IMG/VR virus record: IMGVR_UViG_3300042389_000724
Coordinates: 31,390-95,389 of that record
Origin: a virus
Length of the DNA: 64,000 bases
Strand: one strand, 5' to 3'
In this document: positions 7,535-15,444 of the stretch, piece after piece
Layout of the letters: the number at the start of each line of letters is the position of its first letter
Numbering within the stretch: the stretch's first letter is position 1
The notes under the pieces: model-generated
Seen by the model: only the letters and a program-made list of their open reading frames with translations
Told to the model about the DNA's origin: nothing
Database searches by the model: none
Made by a program: the position numbers and the translations under genes

Positions 7535-8238
7535 AAAAAATCAGATACGCTCTTGAGTTCTACCTTTACCGCACTTCCACAAGATGGGCAATTGTAGTTG
7601 AATGAATACTTCAACTCGGGTGATGTCTGAATGAAGTCTATGAGTTTTGCAAACTGATCTGGCATCATGTTATCCACGAAGTCAGATATTTCTTTTGGAG
7701 ATATGTCTGATGCTTGATGGAGTTGATCGTTCAGCACTACCGCTTCTATGCACTTCTTTGAAAGTTCAAAAGCCATCTCTACTTCGTCTTTTGTGTAGTC
7801 AAAGTCATGGATGGATGGATACCGCATGATGAGAGATAGATTGTCGTTTATGATAACCGATGTGTCTTCCGCCTGTTCTTGTTTTTTGCCGATGGTTATT
7901 TCATCTAGTTTGATCTTGATGTTCGTTGATTTTTGGCAATTAGTGCAGGTCACTTGGGGTTTGACTTCCTCACCCACAGACTTGGATCGTATCTGTAGGA
8001 ATGCATACTCTGTGTCAGCAGCACACAACTTTCGTGTATCCAACACACCGTTTGTGCATACAGAAATGACATTTCGCATAGCGTCATTGATCTGATTTGG
8101 ATTTTTTGATTGGAGGGCGATAAGAAGTATCTTTTCTTCCTTTACGACGAACGGACGAAACTTTACTGTTTGGTTTGAAACAGGAAGCGTCATTGTATAT
8201 TGAGGAAGAGAAGCATTTTGTAAATTCAGTGTAGCCAT
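7528..8238 (-). CDS. 26: gp26-like baseplate hub/tail assembly protein with two CxxC knuckles
   Basis: A 236-residue protein of the T4 base plate protein family (gp26 type). The N-terminal half carries the typical FRPFVVKEEKILLIAL signature at residues 28-42. Cys98-x2-Cys101 and Cys217-x2-Cys220 likely form one zinc-binding site that brackets the central domain. T4 gp26 is an assembly factor of the baseplate hub; the position directly before the tape-measure gene, plus the slippery site at its last codons, suggests the related tail-chaperone role. A GATAAATA late-promoter octamer lies 25 bases upstream, overlapping the stop of the previous gene. The ribosome site GAAAGGA lies within 15 bases of the ATG. 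Confidence 0.87.
   Translation of the reverse strand: MATLNLQNASLPQYTMTLPVSNQTVKFRPFVVKEEKILLIALQSKNPNQINDAMRNVISVCTNGVLDTRKLCAADTEYAFLQIRSKSVGEEVKPQVTCTNCQKSTNIKIKLDEITIGKKQEQAEDTSVIINDNLSLIMRYPSIHDFDYTKDEVEMAFELSKKCIEAVVLNDQLHQASDISPKEISDFVDNMMPDQFAKLIDFIQTSPELKYSFNYNCPSCGSAVKVELKSVSDFFQ
7534..7540 (-). other. Slippery heptamer T-TTT-TTT for -1 ribosomal frameshifting
   Basis: Seven consecutive T bases on the coding (minus) strand sit in the phase X-XXY-YYZ relative to gp26, encoding the Phe-Phe just before its final Gln and stop. A slip of -1 avoids the TAG two codons later and opens the 62-residue extension. Confidence 0.7.
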
Positions 8239-8263
8239 AGTGATCCTTTCAATGAAGATGAAC

Positions 8264-8271
8264 TATTTATC
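8264..8271 (-). promoter_or_regulatory. T4-like late promoter octamer GATAAATA (gp26)
   Basis: On the minus strand GATAAATA differs from the T4 late octamer only in the first base. It ends 25 bases before the gp26 ATG and overlaps the TAA of the preceding gene. Confidence 0.6.
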
Positions 8272-9013
8272 GTCTTATTCTTGTGGGTGCGCCGCCATTC
8301 ATCAAGGAAAACGCTGTTTGTGGGTCGTATAGACCGTTCACGGTTCCGTCTGCACCTACTCGGTAGATTTTCCCGTCTGGTCCGTTTACGAACTTTTGAA
8401 CCTGTGCTTGTGGAGCAGATTGTGCTGCGGATGGATTTGCGGCGGCAATAGACGAGTTGATGCCTGGTCCGATGTATTGTGGTGTGTATTTTCTGAACGA
8501 TAGAGTAATGTCTTGGCGCATCACTTCGTTGTCTTTTTCATATCCTAATTGGATATCACCTAGTGCTTTGGGGTAGACTTCTTCCACTATGAATTTGTGT
8601 GTTGCAAAATCATTCTTTGTGATAACGCTTATTTCCATGTTGCTGATGTAGTCTTCGTAGTACGCAAATTTGTAGTTTGATGTGCTAGAGACAAGACTCA
8701 TCCATGTTTCAAAAAATGCTCGTTCTCGGAGATCAGCGGACAGAACCATCGACAAGTTTAGTTCTCCGCTATAGATTTGCTCGTATGGCATATTTCTAGC
8801 AGGACCATACAACCTGTACGGTGTTGTAGAGAACGATCTGCCTGGTATGGTTGCAGAATCGCAGCGGATCATGATTTGTCGTAGATCTTGAGGATCTTTG
8901 GTGGGAAATGTTTTGGGGTAGTTCACAAGCACTTCGTACCTGTTGCTGTACGCTATGCCAGTCTGCGATATAGAGTTGATCAATTCGTTGATGTTTGACG
9001 GAAGAAAGGTCAT
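8267..9013 (-). CDS. 54: Tube-like baseplate protein, gp54-type tail tube initiator
   Basis: A 248-residue protein. Residues about 20-185 follow the tail-tube fold pattern shared by gp19, gp48 and gp54 of T4-like phages: an N-terminal NRYEVLV strand, TIPGRSFSTTPYRLYG, ELNLSMVLSADLRERAFFETWM, a central KNDFATHKF pair, VYPKALGDIQLGY and a final DITLSFRKYTPQYIG. In T4, gp54 starts tube polymerisation on the baseplate. The C-terminal 60 residues are Ala/Gln-rich then Gly-rich (DGKIYRVGADGTVNGLYDP) and may wrap the tube. A GAGGA ribosome site lies six bases before the ATG. It lies between the conserved 194-residue protein and gp26 in the minus-strand tail block. gp48 is on the other strand, so gp54 is the better assignment. 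Confidence 0.72.
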   Translation of the reverse strand: MTFLPSNINELINSISQTGIAYSNRYEVLVNYPKTFPTKDPQDLRQIMIRCDSATIPGRSFSTTPYRLYGPARNMPYEQIYSGELNLSMVLSADLRERAFFETWMSLVSSTSNYKFAYYEDYISNMEISVITKNDFATHKFIVEEVYPKALGDIQLGYEKDNEVMRQDITLSFRKYTPQYIGPGINSSIAAANPSAAQSAPQAQVQKFVNGPDGKIYRVGADGTVNGLYDPQTAFSLMNGGAPTRIRR

Positions 9014-9015
9014 GG

Positions 9016-9600
9016 TTATCCTCGGAATGATTTGTGTAGTGTATCTCTGTACACTGTTGTGGCTCTTGCTTTAACGAATCTTGATGTCTCCGACTTTACC
9101 ATGTCTTCCCATATCTGAAACGGAATCACAACAGGTCGCCGTTTCATTCCACCCCAAGTGTATCTTCGGTAGCAAGGTTTGAAAAATCTGTATCGTCTGC
9201 TGGCATCTAGGCGATCATAATCAACCATCAATCTAGTTCTCCACTCATCTGACGCTTTTATTGTGGGTAGATTACGCATGATTGAATCGAACAGAAAGGT
9301 TCTGTGTTGGGGCATCAAAAAATGTAGATTGATACCTTCGAATCCTCCCCTATAAACATCGGTGATCAGTACTAGTGGAAAACTGTCATAGTATGTATTT
9401 CTCAAAATGAAAGATTGGCTTTCTGGTTTGTATTTGAAGAAAACCATCTGACCCTGAAATAGGCGGTTTGGTATGGACAGGGTTCCGTTTTTTTGCAGGG
9501 ATTGAATAAGACCGATGTAGGTTTGATCCGTTGCACCCAAAGCCGTTGTGGTTTCGGCTATTACGGACTGTATTTCTTTCTGTAGATCGGGCGTGTTCAT
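9016..9600 (-). CDS. Conserved T4-like protein of unknown function in the tail block
   Basis: A 194-residue protein starting with MNTPDLQ at 9600, chosen because this ATG overlaps the gp4 stop in ATGA. It has a helical N terminus, then a compact domain with GQMVFFKYKP, YDSFPLVLITDVYRGGFEGINLHFL and KPCYRRYTWGGMKRRPVVIP, ending RFVKARATTVYRD. The YD-FPL-L-I-x-GFxGxNLHYL pattern is one I associate with a conserved hypothetical protein of many T4-like marine phages. Its place between head completion gp4 and the tube initiator suggests a virion assembly role. A link to gp28 or gp2 of T4 is possible by position but not supported by recognised motifs. Confidence 0.75.
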   Translation of the reverse strand: MNTPDLQKEIQSVIAETTTALGATDQTYIGLIQSLQKNGTLSIPNRLFQGQMVFFKYKPESQSFILRNTYYDSFPLVLITDVYRGGFEGINLHFLMPQHRTFLFDSIMRNLPTIKASDEWRTRLMVDYDRLDASRRYRFFKPCYRRYTWGGMKRRPVVIPFQIWEDMVKSETSRFVKARATTVYRDTLHKSFRG

Positions 9601-10034
9601 GGTTTTTTGAACAGGTCTTGTTCGGTAAGTATCTTGAATTCCCACCCCTTTGCTTCGGACACCCTCTTCGCTGCTTCCCACTTTGCACTATTTACGAGCC
9701 AGGTCTTTACTTCGGAGATGTATGTTCTTGTTACTTTGGTTTTCTTCTCTGGTTGTTTGCACTGCTTCATTGGCTTGATTTCTACCAACCAAGTCTTTAT
9801 ACCTTCTGGTGTTTTGACCTCAACTAAAAAATCTACAAAGTATCTGTGTTGTTTCTTGTCCACGGGGCTTACATATGGAATGACTACCTCTTCCGATGCC
9901 CAGCGAATAACATTGGAGTTCTGATCACAGAACTTCATGAATTTTCTTTCCCACATACTTCTGTACATGATCTTGGTGGGATCGCCCATGTATTTGGACG
10001 AATTATGAGGTTTAAAAAAGCCCTTGTATGCCAT
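9597..10034 (-). CDS. 4: gp4-like head completion protein
   Basis: A 145-residue protein starting at MAYKGFF, which aligns with the start of T4 gp4 (MAYSGKW). Shared features are KYMGDPTKIMYRSMWERKFM, the VIPY segment, the RRYF-like HRYFVDFLVE, and VEIKPMKQ. This D...E-x-K pattern (FVDF, VEIKP) is a PD-(D/E)xK nuclease-like core as proposed for gp4/gp50. Gene 4 completes filled heads before tail joining. Its start is only 35 bases from the divergent gp48 start and no clear ribosome site precedes it. A longer reading frame upstream exists but the family start supports 10034. Confidence 0.92.
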   Translation of the reverse strand: MAYKGFFKPHNSSKYMGDPTKIMYRSMWERKFMKFCDQNSNVIRWASEEVVIPYVSPVDKKQHRYFVDFLVEVKTPEGIKTWLVEIKPMKQCKQPEKKTKVTRTYISEVKTWLVNSAKWEAAKRVSEAKGWEFKILTEQDLFKKP

Positions 10035-10035
10035 A

Positions 10036-10043
10036 CATAAATA
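10036..10043 (+). promoter_or_regulatory. T4-like late promoter octamer CATAAATA (gp48)
   Basis: CATAAATA lies in the 35-base gap between divergent gp4 and gp48 and ends 27 bases before the gp48 ATG. Seven of eight bases match the T4 late octamer. Confidence 0.6.
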
Positions 10044-10069
10044 TGTAGCCGCACCAACATAGGATTTCA

Positions 10070-11596
10070 ATGCCAACACCCTCAAATCCATTTCCATCGA
10101 CACCACCTAGCGGAATAGTAACCTCTAGCGGTCGTCAGTTTGCTGCTAGCAATAAAACTACCCGCGTTTCGAAGGAATTGTTCAATCAACAGCAGCAAGA
10201 CAATGTTCTTCGTTCTTTAGAAGGAACGCCAAAACTAGAGAGGGGATCCAGGAGTAGACCTAGTGTTTTGAAATATCCTGTAGACATAGGCACAGGAGAG
10301 GTTCCCCATGTCATGCAGTTTAAAGTTTTCTGGCGGTGGGAGAACAAAGACCTGAAGGAGCAGATGGCTGGTGGCTTGAACGCAGCAAAACTGGAATCCG
10401 AAAAGAAGATTGGTGAATTGTCTACTCTCGCGGGTCTTATACAGAATGGAAACCTGACCAAAGAGATGCTTGAGCAGAGTGGTCTTCCCCGAGAGAATAT
10501 TGCCGCTCTTAAAGAACTGGCAAACAGCACCGAGTTACTGAAAATCGTAGACCCGTCAATCAAGGATAATTTGGCTACTCTGCTCCAAACCAATCCAGGA
10601 AAAGCCAAAGATATAATGGAGCAAACGATTAGTTCATATCAGACTCGGCTTTCCAGTATTGAGTCTGAACTTAATGGTTCTTTTGGTAAAGTTGGGCTGG
10701 ATGAACAAGAGCGGCTGATTGTTCAGAATAGATTGGGAGAAGACATATCTGGAACAAGTGTCGGTCAGTCCGCTATAACTGGTGCTGGATCTGGTGCGAT
10801 TGCGGGTGGTTTGATTGGGTTGCTGCTTGGCGGCGGAAAAGGTGCAGCAATAGGTGCAGCAGGAGGCGCAGCAGCGGGAGCAGTAGTTGCTCCTCTGGCG
10901 GTTGCGGGAGCAAAGGCATATCAGAATCAAGCGGTCTATGATCAAATGGTTTCTCTGTACTTGCCTTTCTGTACCAAGATAAACAACGAAGACACATTTC
11001 AGTATGAAGACTCAAGTCAGTCTGCTGCTGGTGCTGCTTTTGATTTTTTGGGAAGACCGATTGAAACTGCTGCTCAGGGTCTTGAAGTCGGAGTGGAAAA
11101 GGCAGCAGGAGCAGTTGGTGCAGCAGGAGCAGGCGCACTTGCTCGTGGAAAAGTTGTGAACCCTAGATTGGAGAAGTTGTTTCGTCAGAAAGACTTTAGA
11201 AACTTCTCGTTCAGTTGGGATTTCTATCCAAAGACAAAGGAAGAAACCGAAGCAATACGAAACATCATAGAGACATTCAGGTATCACGCTCATCCTGCAT
11301 CTGATGATACCAACGCAGGAGAGGGTGAATCAAAGGTAGAAGTGGTTCTTCGTGTTCCAGCAGAATTTGAGATTCGATTCTTGTCAAGCAATCCCAATCC
11401 AAATGTTGCTGGATTTGTTGAGAACGAGTACATACCCAAGATTGGTAGATGTGCTCTTAATTCTATTTCCGTGGACTACACATCAAACTCTATTTTTAGT
11501 TCTTTCGTTGACAATTCACCCACAGCAATCACACTAACACTACAGTTCAGCGAGATGGGTGTGCTGACCAGAGAAGTAGTAGACAAGGGCTTCTGA
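10070..11596 (+). CDS. 48: gp48-like baseplate tail-tube cap
   Basis: A 508-residue protein, longer than T4 gp48 (about 364). The N-terminal LKYPVDIGTGEVPHVMQFKVF and the C-terminal tube-fold block match the gp48 family of T4-like marine phages: NFSFSWDFYPKTKEETEAIR, IIETFRYHAHP, EIRFL, IGRCALNSISVDYT, LTLQFSEMGVLTRE. gp48 caps the baseplate centre and nucleates the tube with gp54. An insert at about residues 100-350 holds a helical region and a Gly/Ala zipper (residues 235-280) with strong membrane-inserting character. The gene starts the plus-strand baseplate operon behind a late-promoter octamer and overlaps gp53 in TGATG. Confidence 0.85.
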   Translation: MPTPSNPFPSTPPSGIVTSSGRQFAASNKTTRVSKELFNQQQQDNVLRSLEGTPKLERGSRSRPSVLKYPVDIGTGEVPHVMQFKVFWRWENKDLKEQMAGGLNAAKLESEKKIGELSTLAGLIQNGNLTKEMLEQSGLPRENIAALKELANSTELLKIVDPSIKDNLATLLQTNPGKAKDIMEQTISSYQTRLSSIESELNGSFGKVGLDEQERLIVQNRLGEDISGTSVGQSAITGAGSGAIAGGLIGLLLGGGKGAAIGAAGGAAAGAVVAPLAVAGAKAYQNQAVYDQMVSLYLPFCTKINNEDTFQYEDSSQSAAGAAFDFLGRPIETAAQGLEVGVEKAAGAVGAAGAGALARGKVVNPRLEKLFRQKDFRNFSFSWDFYPKTKEETEAIRNIIETFRYHAHPASDDTNAGEGESKVEVVLRVPAEFEIRFLSSNPNPNVAGFVENEYIPKIGRCALNSISVDYTSNSIFSSFVDNSPTAITLTLQFSEMGVLTREVVDKGF

Positions 11597-12519
11597 TGTA
11601 CTTCTCCAAATTTCCATTAGTAAAGTATCCGATCAAAGACGGAAACGAATTCAGGTATGTGTTTGTACGCAATCTTTTGCGTCGAGTTGCTTTGAGTGAT
11701 GAGTTAAAGAATGGCACGGACAGCGTTTTCTTGGAATATGACATCAAAGACGGAGAACGACCAGAACATATTGCCGAGCGTGTGTATGGAGATGCAACAT
11801 ACCATTGGTTGGTTCTGCTGACTAATGATGTGTTTGATGCTTTTCACGATTGGTATAAATCTGGTTCTGCTTTGGAAGACTATGTTCAGAAAAAACACGC
11901 AGGCACATCAGTCTACTTTACTACTGCATTGAATTCATTCTATTATGATTCACGAATTGTGAGTGGTGTGTGTTTCGGTCAAGGCGGATATACGACTGAT
12001 GTTTTGGATTATCATCCTACTCTATGCAAACTAGTTCTTCGGGGCGGACAATTTGCGGCGGGATCTGGTGTTCTGGGTTTCACTACAGGAGCAACCCTAT
12101 CAGTGAAAATTCATAGGTCGGAACCTTCATATCTTGCAGTGCATCACTTTGAGATAAATCGACCAGCAAACGATGAAACGGCTAACGACAAGTACACGGT
12201 AGACCCTCTTTCACAGCAGAGTTCTAGTTTTTCGGTTTTGGGAAGCGTTGTGGGCGTAACACAAGACGAGTATCCGACTCCCGCACAGGGATTGAACTAT
12301 AGTGGCTCTGGAGTGGTTGATTTCTACGAGACATATATTGGACAATACATGGGTGTCGGTTCAAATCCTGCCATTACAGGACAACCAGTAAATCTATACA
12401 ATATCTCAAATTACATACACGAAAACAGAATCAATGATGAAAAACGAACCATCAAGATTTTGCATCCACGATTCAAGCGAGCGGCTGCTCAAGAACTAGA
12501 ATCCTTGTTGAGGGTATAA
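11596..12519 (+). CDS. 53: gp53-like baseplate wedge subunit
   Basis: A 307-residue protein. The N-terminal 105 residues carry the gp53 pattern: YFSKFP, the IKDGERPEHIAERVYGDATYHWLVLLTND segment (LysM-like geometry), a DxxxDW stretch and LEDYVQKKH. gp53 joins neighbouring wedges around the hub. It is longer than T4 gp53 (about 196) because of an added beta-rich region at 110-230; the last 50 residues again look family-like (NRINDEKRTIKILHPRF). The ATG overlaps the gp48 stop, with AAGGG at a good distance. Confidence 0.88.
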   Translation: MYFSKFPLVKYPIKDGNEFRYVFVRNLLRRVALSDELKNGTDSVFLEYDIKDGERPEHIAERVYGDATYHWLVLLTNDVFDAFHDWYKSGSALEDYVQKKHAGTSVYFTTALNSFYYDSRIVSGVCFGQGGYTTDVLDYHPTLCKLVLRGGQFAAGSGVLGFTTGATLSVKIHRSEPSYLAVHHFEINRPANDETANDKYTVDPLSQQSSSFSVLGSVVGVTQDEYPTPAQGLNYSGSGVVDFYETYIGQYMGVGSNPAITGQPVNLYNISNYIHENRINDEKRTIKILHPRFKRAAAQELESLLRV

Positions 12520-12520
12520 C

Positions 12521-13852
12521 ATGGCAGATGGACAAGGACATGGTGGATCAGCACTCAAGGCTGGTGATTACAAACTAGAAAAGTTTGCAATGTATTCGTT
12601 GATAAACGGAAGCACTATAGATTTGTCTAATATGTTCCGATACATTGAAGTATACGAAGACATATTCTCTCCATACATTACAGCAAAGTTGTATATCGAA
12701 GACGCTTCAAATTTTCCTGAGAGATTCCCAATTGTCGGACAAGAGAAGATTGAGTTGTCTTTCAAATCAGATATAAACAGTCTTCCTCTTGTTGAGTTGG
12801 TTTTTCGTGTCTATAAGTTGGACGGACAGCAGATCAGCGAGACGGGGAAAACACAAACCTATGTTCTTCATCTCATGAGTGAAGCAGGCTATTTCAATTT
12901 TTCCGAATACTGTGGGTATGCATTGAACGGTAGTGTGACAGAGATGGTAAAAACCATCTTACATAAGCATTTTCCGTCTTCTGTGTGGAAAGATAAGGTT
13001 GAGGTCGAAGACAGTTCAGACAACTATTCATTTGTCTTACCTAGATCGTTTACTCCGCTGAAAGCGATATCTTGGCTGACTTCAAAGGCTTATTCTAAAA
13101 CAGGTGTTGACTATAGCCCGTATCTTTTCTATGAAACTCTTGATGGTCACAAATTCAAGAGTATTTCCAAGATCATAGAAGACGGATCTCGTACTCCCAT
13201 CAAGTATGTTTACACGCAGGCTAACATACCACTATTGGAAGGAGAGAAGGAGAATCTTGGGTTCAACAGCGTTCTTCCGAGCAGGTATCACAAGATTCAG
13301 AAGATTGAAGAGATGAGTCGTTTTGATGCTGCTTCGAACATAATGAATGGGGTGGTGTCGTCCAATCTAGTGGTACATGATTTGATGCGTAAAGAGTTTA
13401 GAAAGTCTGAATTGTTCGAGAGAGATGTGTTTGACACCATGAAGAAACTGGGAAGCGAAACACATTTTAGAGATTCCGACCCCGAATCATCTCGTGTCAT
13501 GGAAAAGGGTGCTGCTTATTACTATCTGCCAACAACACCTTACACTGTGCATAGCAAATACAACCCGATAGTGGACAATACACAGATCGAGTCTCTTTTC
13601 CTCAAGAGAAACTATCACATGAATTCTTTTCTCACACAGAGAATCATGATTCAAGTATTTGGAGACAGTCGTCGTAGAGTTGGAGACATCGTTTCTATAT
13701 CTGTTCCAAAGCCTCAGTCTGATGTCATGTATCAGTACGACAGAGATGACAAAAATATCAGCGGAGAATACATGATCACTAGCATCAAGCATAGCATATC
13801 TGGTTCTTATAGTTGCAAGTACGAACTCTCACGAAACTGTATGGGGGTATGA
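12521..13852 (+). CDS. 27: gp27-like baseplate hub subunit
   Basis: A 443-residue protein with the order of features of T4 gp27 (391 residues), the trimeric torus of the hub that carries gp5: an N-terminal strand set (YSLINGSTIDLSNMFRYIEVYEDIFSPYITAKLYIED), a second beta domain at 70-115, PRSFTPLKAISWLTSKAY at about 168-185 and a C-terminal region with QRIMIQVFGDSRRRVGDIVSISVP and SGEYMITSIKHSI. A GAGGG site precedes the start by seven bases. It overlaps the start of gp5 by one to four bases, as expected for proteins made in equal amounts. Confidence 0.88.
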   Translation: MADGQGHGGSALKAGDYKLEKFAMYSLINGSTIDLSNMFRYIEVYEDIFSPYITAKLYIEDASNFPERFPIVGQEKIELSFKSDINSLPLVELVFRVYKLDGQQISETGKTQTYVLHLMSEAGYFNFSEYCGYALNGSVTEMVKTILHKHFPSSVWKDKVEVEDSSDNYSFVLPRSFTPLKAISWLTSKAYSKTGVDYSPYLFYETLDGHKFKSISKIIEDGSRTPIKYVYTQANIPLLEGEKENLGFNSVLPSRYHKIQKIEEMSRFDAASNIMNGVVSSNLVVHDLMRKEFRKSELFERDVFDTMKKLGSETHFRDSDPESSRVMEKGAAYYYLPTTPYTVHSKYNPIVDNTQIESLFLKRNYHMNSFLTQRIMIQVFGDSRRRVGDIVSISVPKPQSDVMYQYDRDDKNISGEYMITSIKHSISGSYSCKYELSRNCMGV

Positions 13853-14952
13853 TGAAAGGGTTTTTAGGAAAAGAAGGTTTTGTTTGGTGGCATGGTGTCG
13901 TTGAAGACACAGCAGATCCTTTGCATCTTGGTAGATGTAGAGTTCGTGTTTATGGTTTTCATGTAGAAGATAAAACCGAACTACCAACATCTTCTCTGCC
14001 TTGGGCGTATCCCATGCAACCACTTACTAGTGCTGCTCTGTCTGGAGTTGGAACTTCTCCTACTGGTCTTCTAGTTGGATCTCATGTATTTGGGTTTTTC
14101 CGTGATGGAGAAGAGGCTCAAGATCCTGTAATGATTGGATCTTTTGGTGGAGTTCCAATGAAACCCGCCGATACTTCTGTTGGATTTTCCGATTCATCGG
14201 GAAAGTATCCAGCAACGAATGCTGGAATTGCTGCAAAACAATTTCCTCTTGGTGTTTCGGTGGTAGGAGAACAAGACACCAACAGGTTGGCTAGAAATTC
14301 TGATTCCGAGCAAATGAAATCTACTGTTGTGGCATACAAGACATCAACGGTAAAAACAGACATTCCCAGTACACCAGGTGTTCGTGGAGGAAAGAATTGG
14401 AGCGAGCCAGCAACACCGTACTCCGCTGTCTATCCCAAAAACCATGTTCGCTATACTGAGAGTGGTCACATTGAAGAATTTGACGATACACCAGGATCAG
14501 AGAGAATCCATCAGTTTCATTCCTCTGGTTCGTTTGTTGAAATAGGAAACGGATGGGATAGTAATCCAAATGGAACGAGAGTTCAGAGAATAGTTGGAGA
14601 TGACTACGAAATCGTACACGGAAATAAAAAGGTATACATCAGCGGCGGCGAGGGGCTGGATGTTGTTGTTTCTGGAGGAGTCAATCTAACAGTAAGTGGT
14701 GATTGCAGAATAGAATTGAATGGTAAAACCGACATACTAGCCACCAGCGATGTGAATCTTCAAATAGAAGGATCTCTCAAGGCTTCGGGAAAAACGATTG
14801 AGTTCTATGCGGATGGAGATATTGGATTCTCGGGCAGAACCATTTCATTCATCACCGATAGTAATATCATGGTGATGCAGCAGGGCAAGCGCATAGAGGT
14901 GAACTCTGGCGATGCCGTTCTGCGTCCTAAGCGCGTAAATGTGAAGGACTGA
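13852..14952 (+). CDS. 5: gp5-like baseplate hub needle, without lysozyme domain
   Basis: About 366 residues. The N-terminal OB-fold matches gp5: GFVWWHGVVEDTADP, GRCRVRVYGFH, PWAYPMQP, the TGLLVGSHVFGFFRDGEEAQDPVMIGSFGG strand set. The C-terminal 120 residues form the repeated short strands of the triple-stranded beta-helix needle, ending near DAVLRPKRVNVKD. No lysozyme domain with its catalytic Glu is present in the 100-residue linker, unlike T4 gp5. Two adjacent ATGs (13849, 13852) overlap the gp27 stop; the second is chosen for its spacing from GGGGG. It is followed by the genes for the needle tip. Confidence 0.88.
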   Translation: MKGFLGKEGFVWWHGVVEDTADPLHLGRCRVRVYGFHVEDKTELPTSSLPWAYPMQPLTSAALSGVGTSPTGLLVGSHVFGFFRDGEEAQDPVMIGSFGGVPMKPADTSVGFSDSSGKYPATNAGIAAKQFPLGVSVVGEQDTNRLARNSDSEQMKSTVVAYKTSTVKTDIPSTPGVRGGKNWSEPATPYSAVYPKNHVRYTESGHIEEFDDTPGSERIHQFHSSGSFVEIGNGWDSNPNGTRVQRIVGDDYEIVHGNKKVYISGGEGLDVVVSGGVNLTVSGDCRIELNGKTDILATSDVNLQIEGSLKASGKTIEFYADGDIGFSGRTISFITDSNIMVMQQGKRIEVNSGDAVLRPKRVNVKD

Positions 14953-14956
14953 TCAT

Positions 14957-15175
14957 ATGAATTACCGAGGTCTTCACCGCAAATATCTTGAAGGTTCTTC
15001 TGTGTACGAGGTGTACAGAAGCGGCGATGTTGTGAAAAGGGGAGACAAGTTCTATGTTTGTGCTGTTGAAGAAACATCAGGATATCTTCCAGAAGACATG
15101 GATTCTGGTTTCGATATCATGTCTTATTTTGTAGATCCTTCTCCCAACAATATCATAGACGGGGGAAACTACTAA
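14957..15175 (+). CDS. Small protein with CBM5/12-like pattern, hub-associated
   Basis: A 72-residue protein. Residues 15-45 have the pattern Y-x2-GDVVKRGDKFYVC, which resembles the chitin-type CBM5/12 module core (GDxVxYxGxxYxA), with aromatic residues before and after. The C terminus is acidic and Pro/Asn-rich. It lies between gp5 and the PAAR gene, overlaps the latter in TAATG, and has GAAGGA eight bases before its ATG. I infer a virion component near the needle; binding to a polysaccharide is a guess from the pattern. Confidence 0.65.
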   Translation: MNYRGLHRKYLEGSSVYEVYRSGDVVKRGDKFYVCAVEETSGYLPEDMDSGFDIMSYFVDPSPNNIIDGGNY

Positions 15176-15441
15176 TGCCAGGATTTGGGGTATGTAGAGC
15201 ACACATAGATACTGCTGGAGGCACTATTTTGATAGGCAATCCATTCTTTTTTGTTGACGGTTTCCCTGTTTCTGTTGAGGGTAATCCTGTACAAGATCAC
15301 GGCAACAACGAACACGATAACGCAGTCATGGTTCAGGGAAATCCTAATTTTGTGCTTGGGGGAATTCCTGTTTGTACTGTTGCGAGTCAGGCTAGTTGCG
15401 GTCATCCTCCAACAGGTTCGGGAACTTTTTTTGTGGGGTAA
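15175..15441 (+). CDS. 5.4: PAAR-type needle tip protein (gp5.4-like)
   Basis: An 88-residue protein built of PAAR-like beta turns: AGGTILIGNPFFFVDGFPVS, then HGNNEHDNAV, MVQGNPNFVLGGIPVCTV, then CGHPPTGSGTFFVG. PAAR proteins form the sharp cone that closes the beta-helix needle and bind a metal at the apex; histidines at 42 and 47 and cysteines in the last third are candidate ligands. T4 gp5.4 has this role. It directly follows gp5 and its small partner, so needle and tip are made together. Confidence 0.88.
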   Translation: MPGFGVCRAHIDTAGGTILIGNPFFFVDGFPVSVEGNPVQDHGNNEHDNAVMVQGNPNFVLGGIPVCTVASQASCGHPPTGSGTFFVG

Positions 15442-15444
15442 CAA

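Noticed and set aside
9601-9681. N-terminal extension of the 194-residue tail-block protein
   Set aside because: The extra residues come from within gp4 coding sequence; the ATG at 9600 overlapping the gp4 stop is the natural start.
10035-10106. Longer version of gp4 starting at a GTG near 10106
   Set aside because: T4 gp4 begins at the MAY motif found at 10034, and the extension overlaps the divergent gp48 start without family features.
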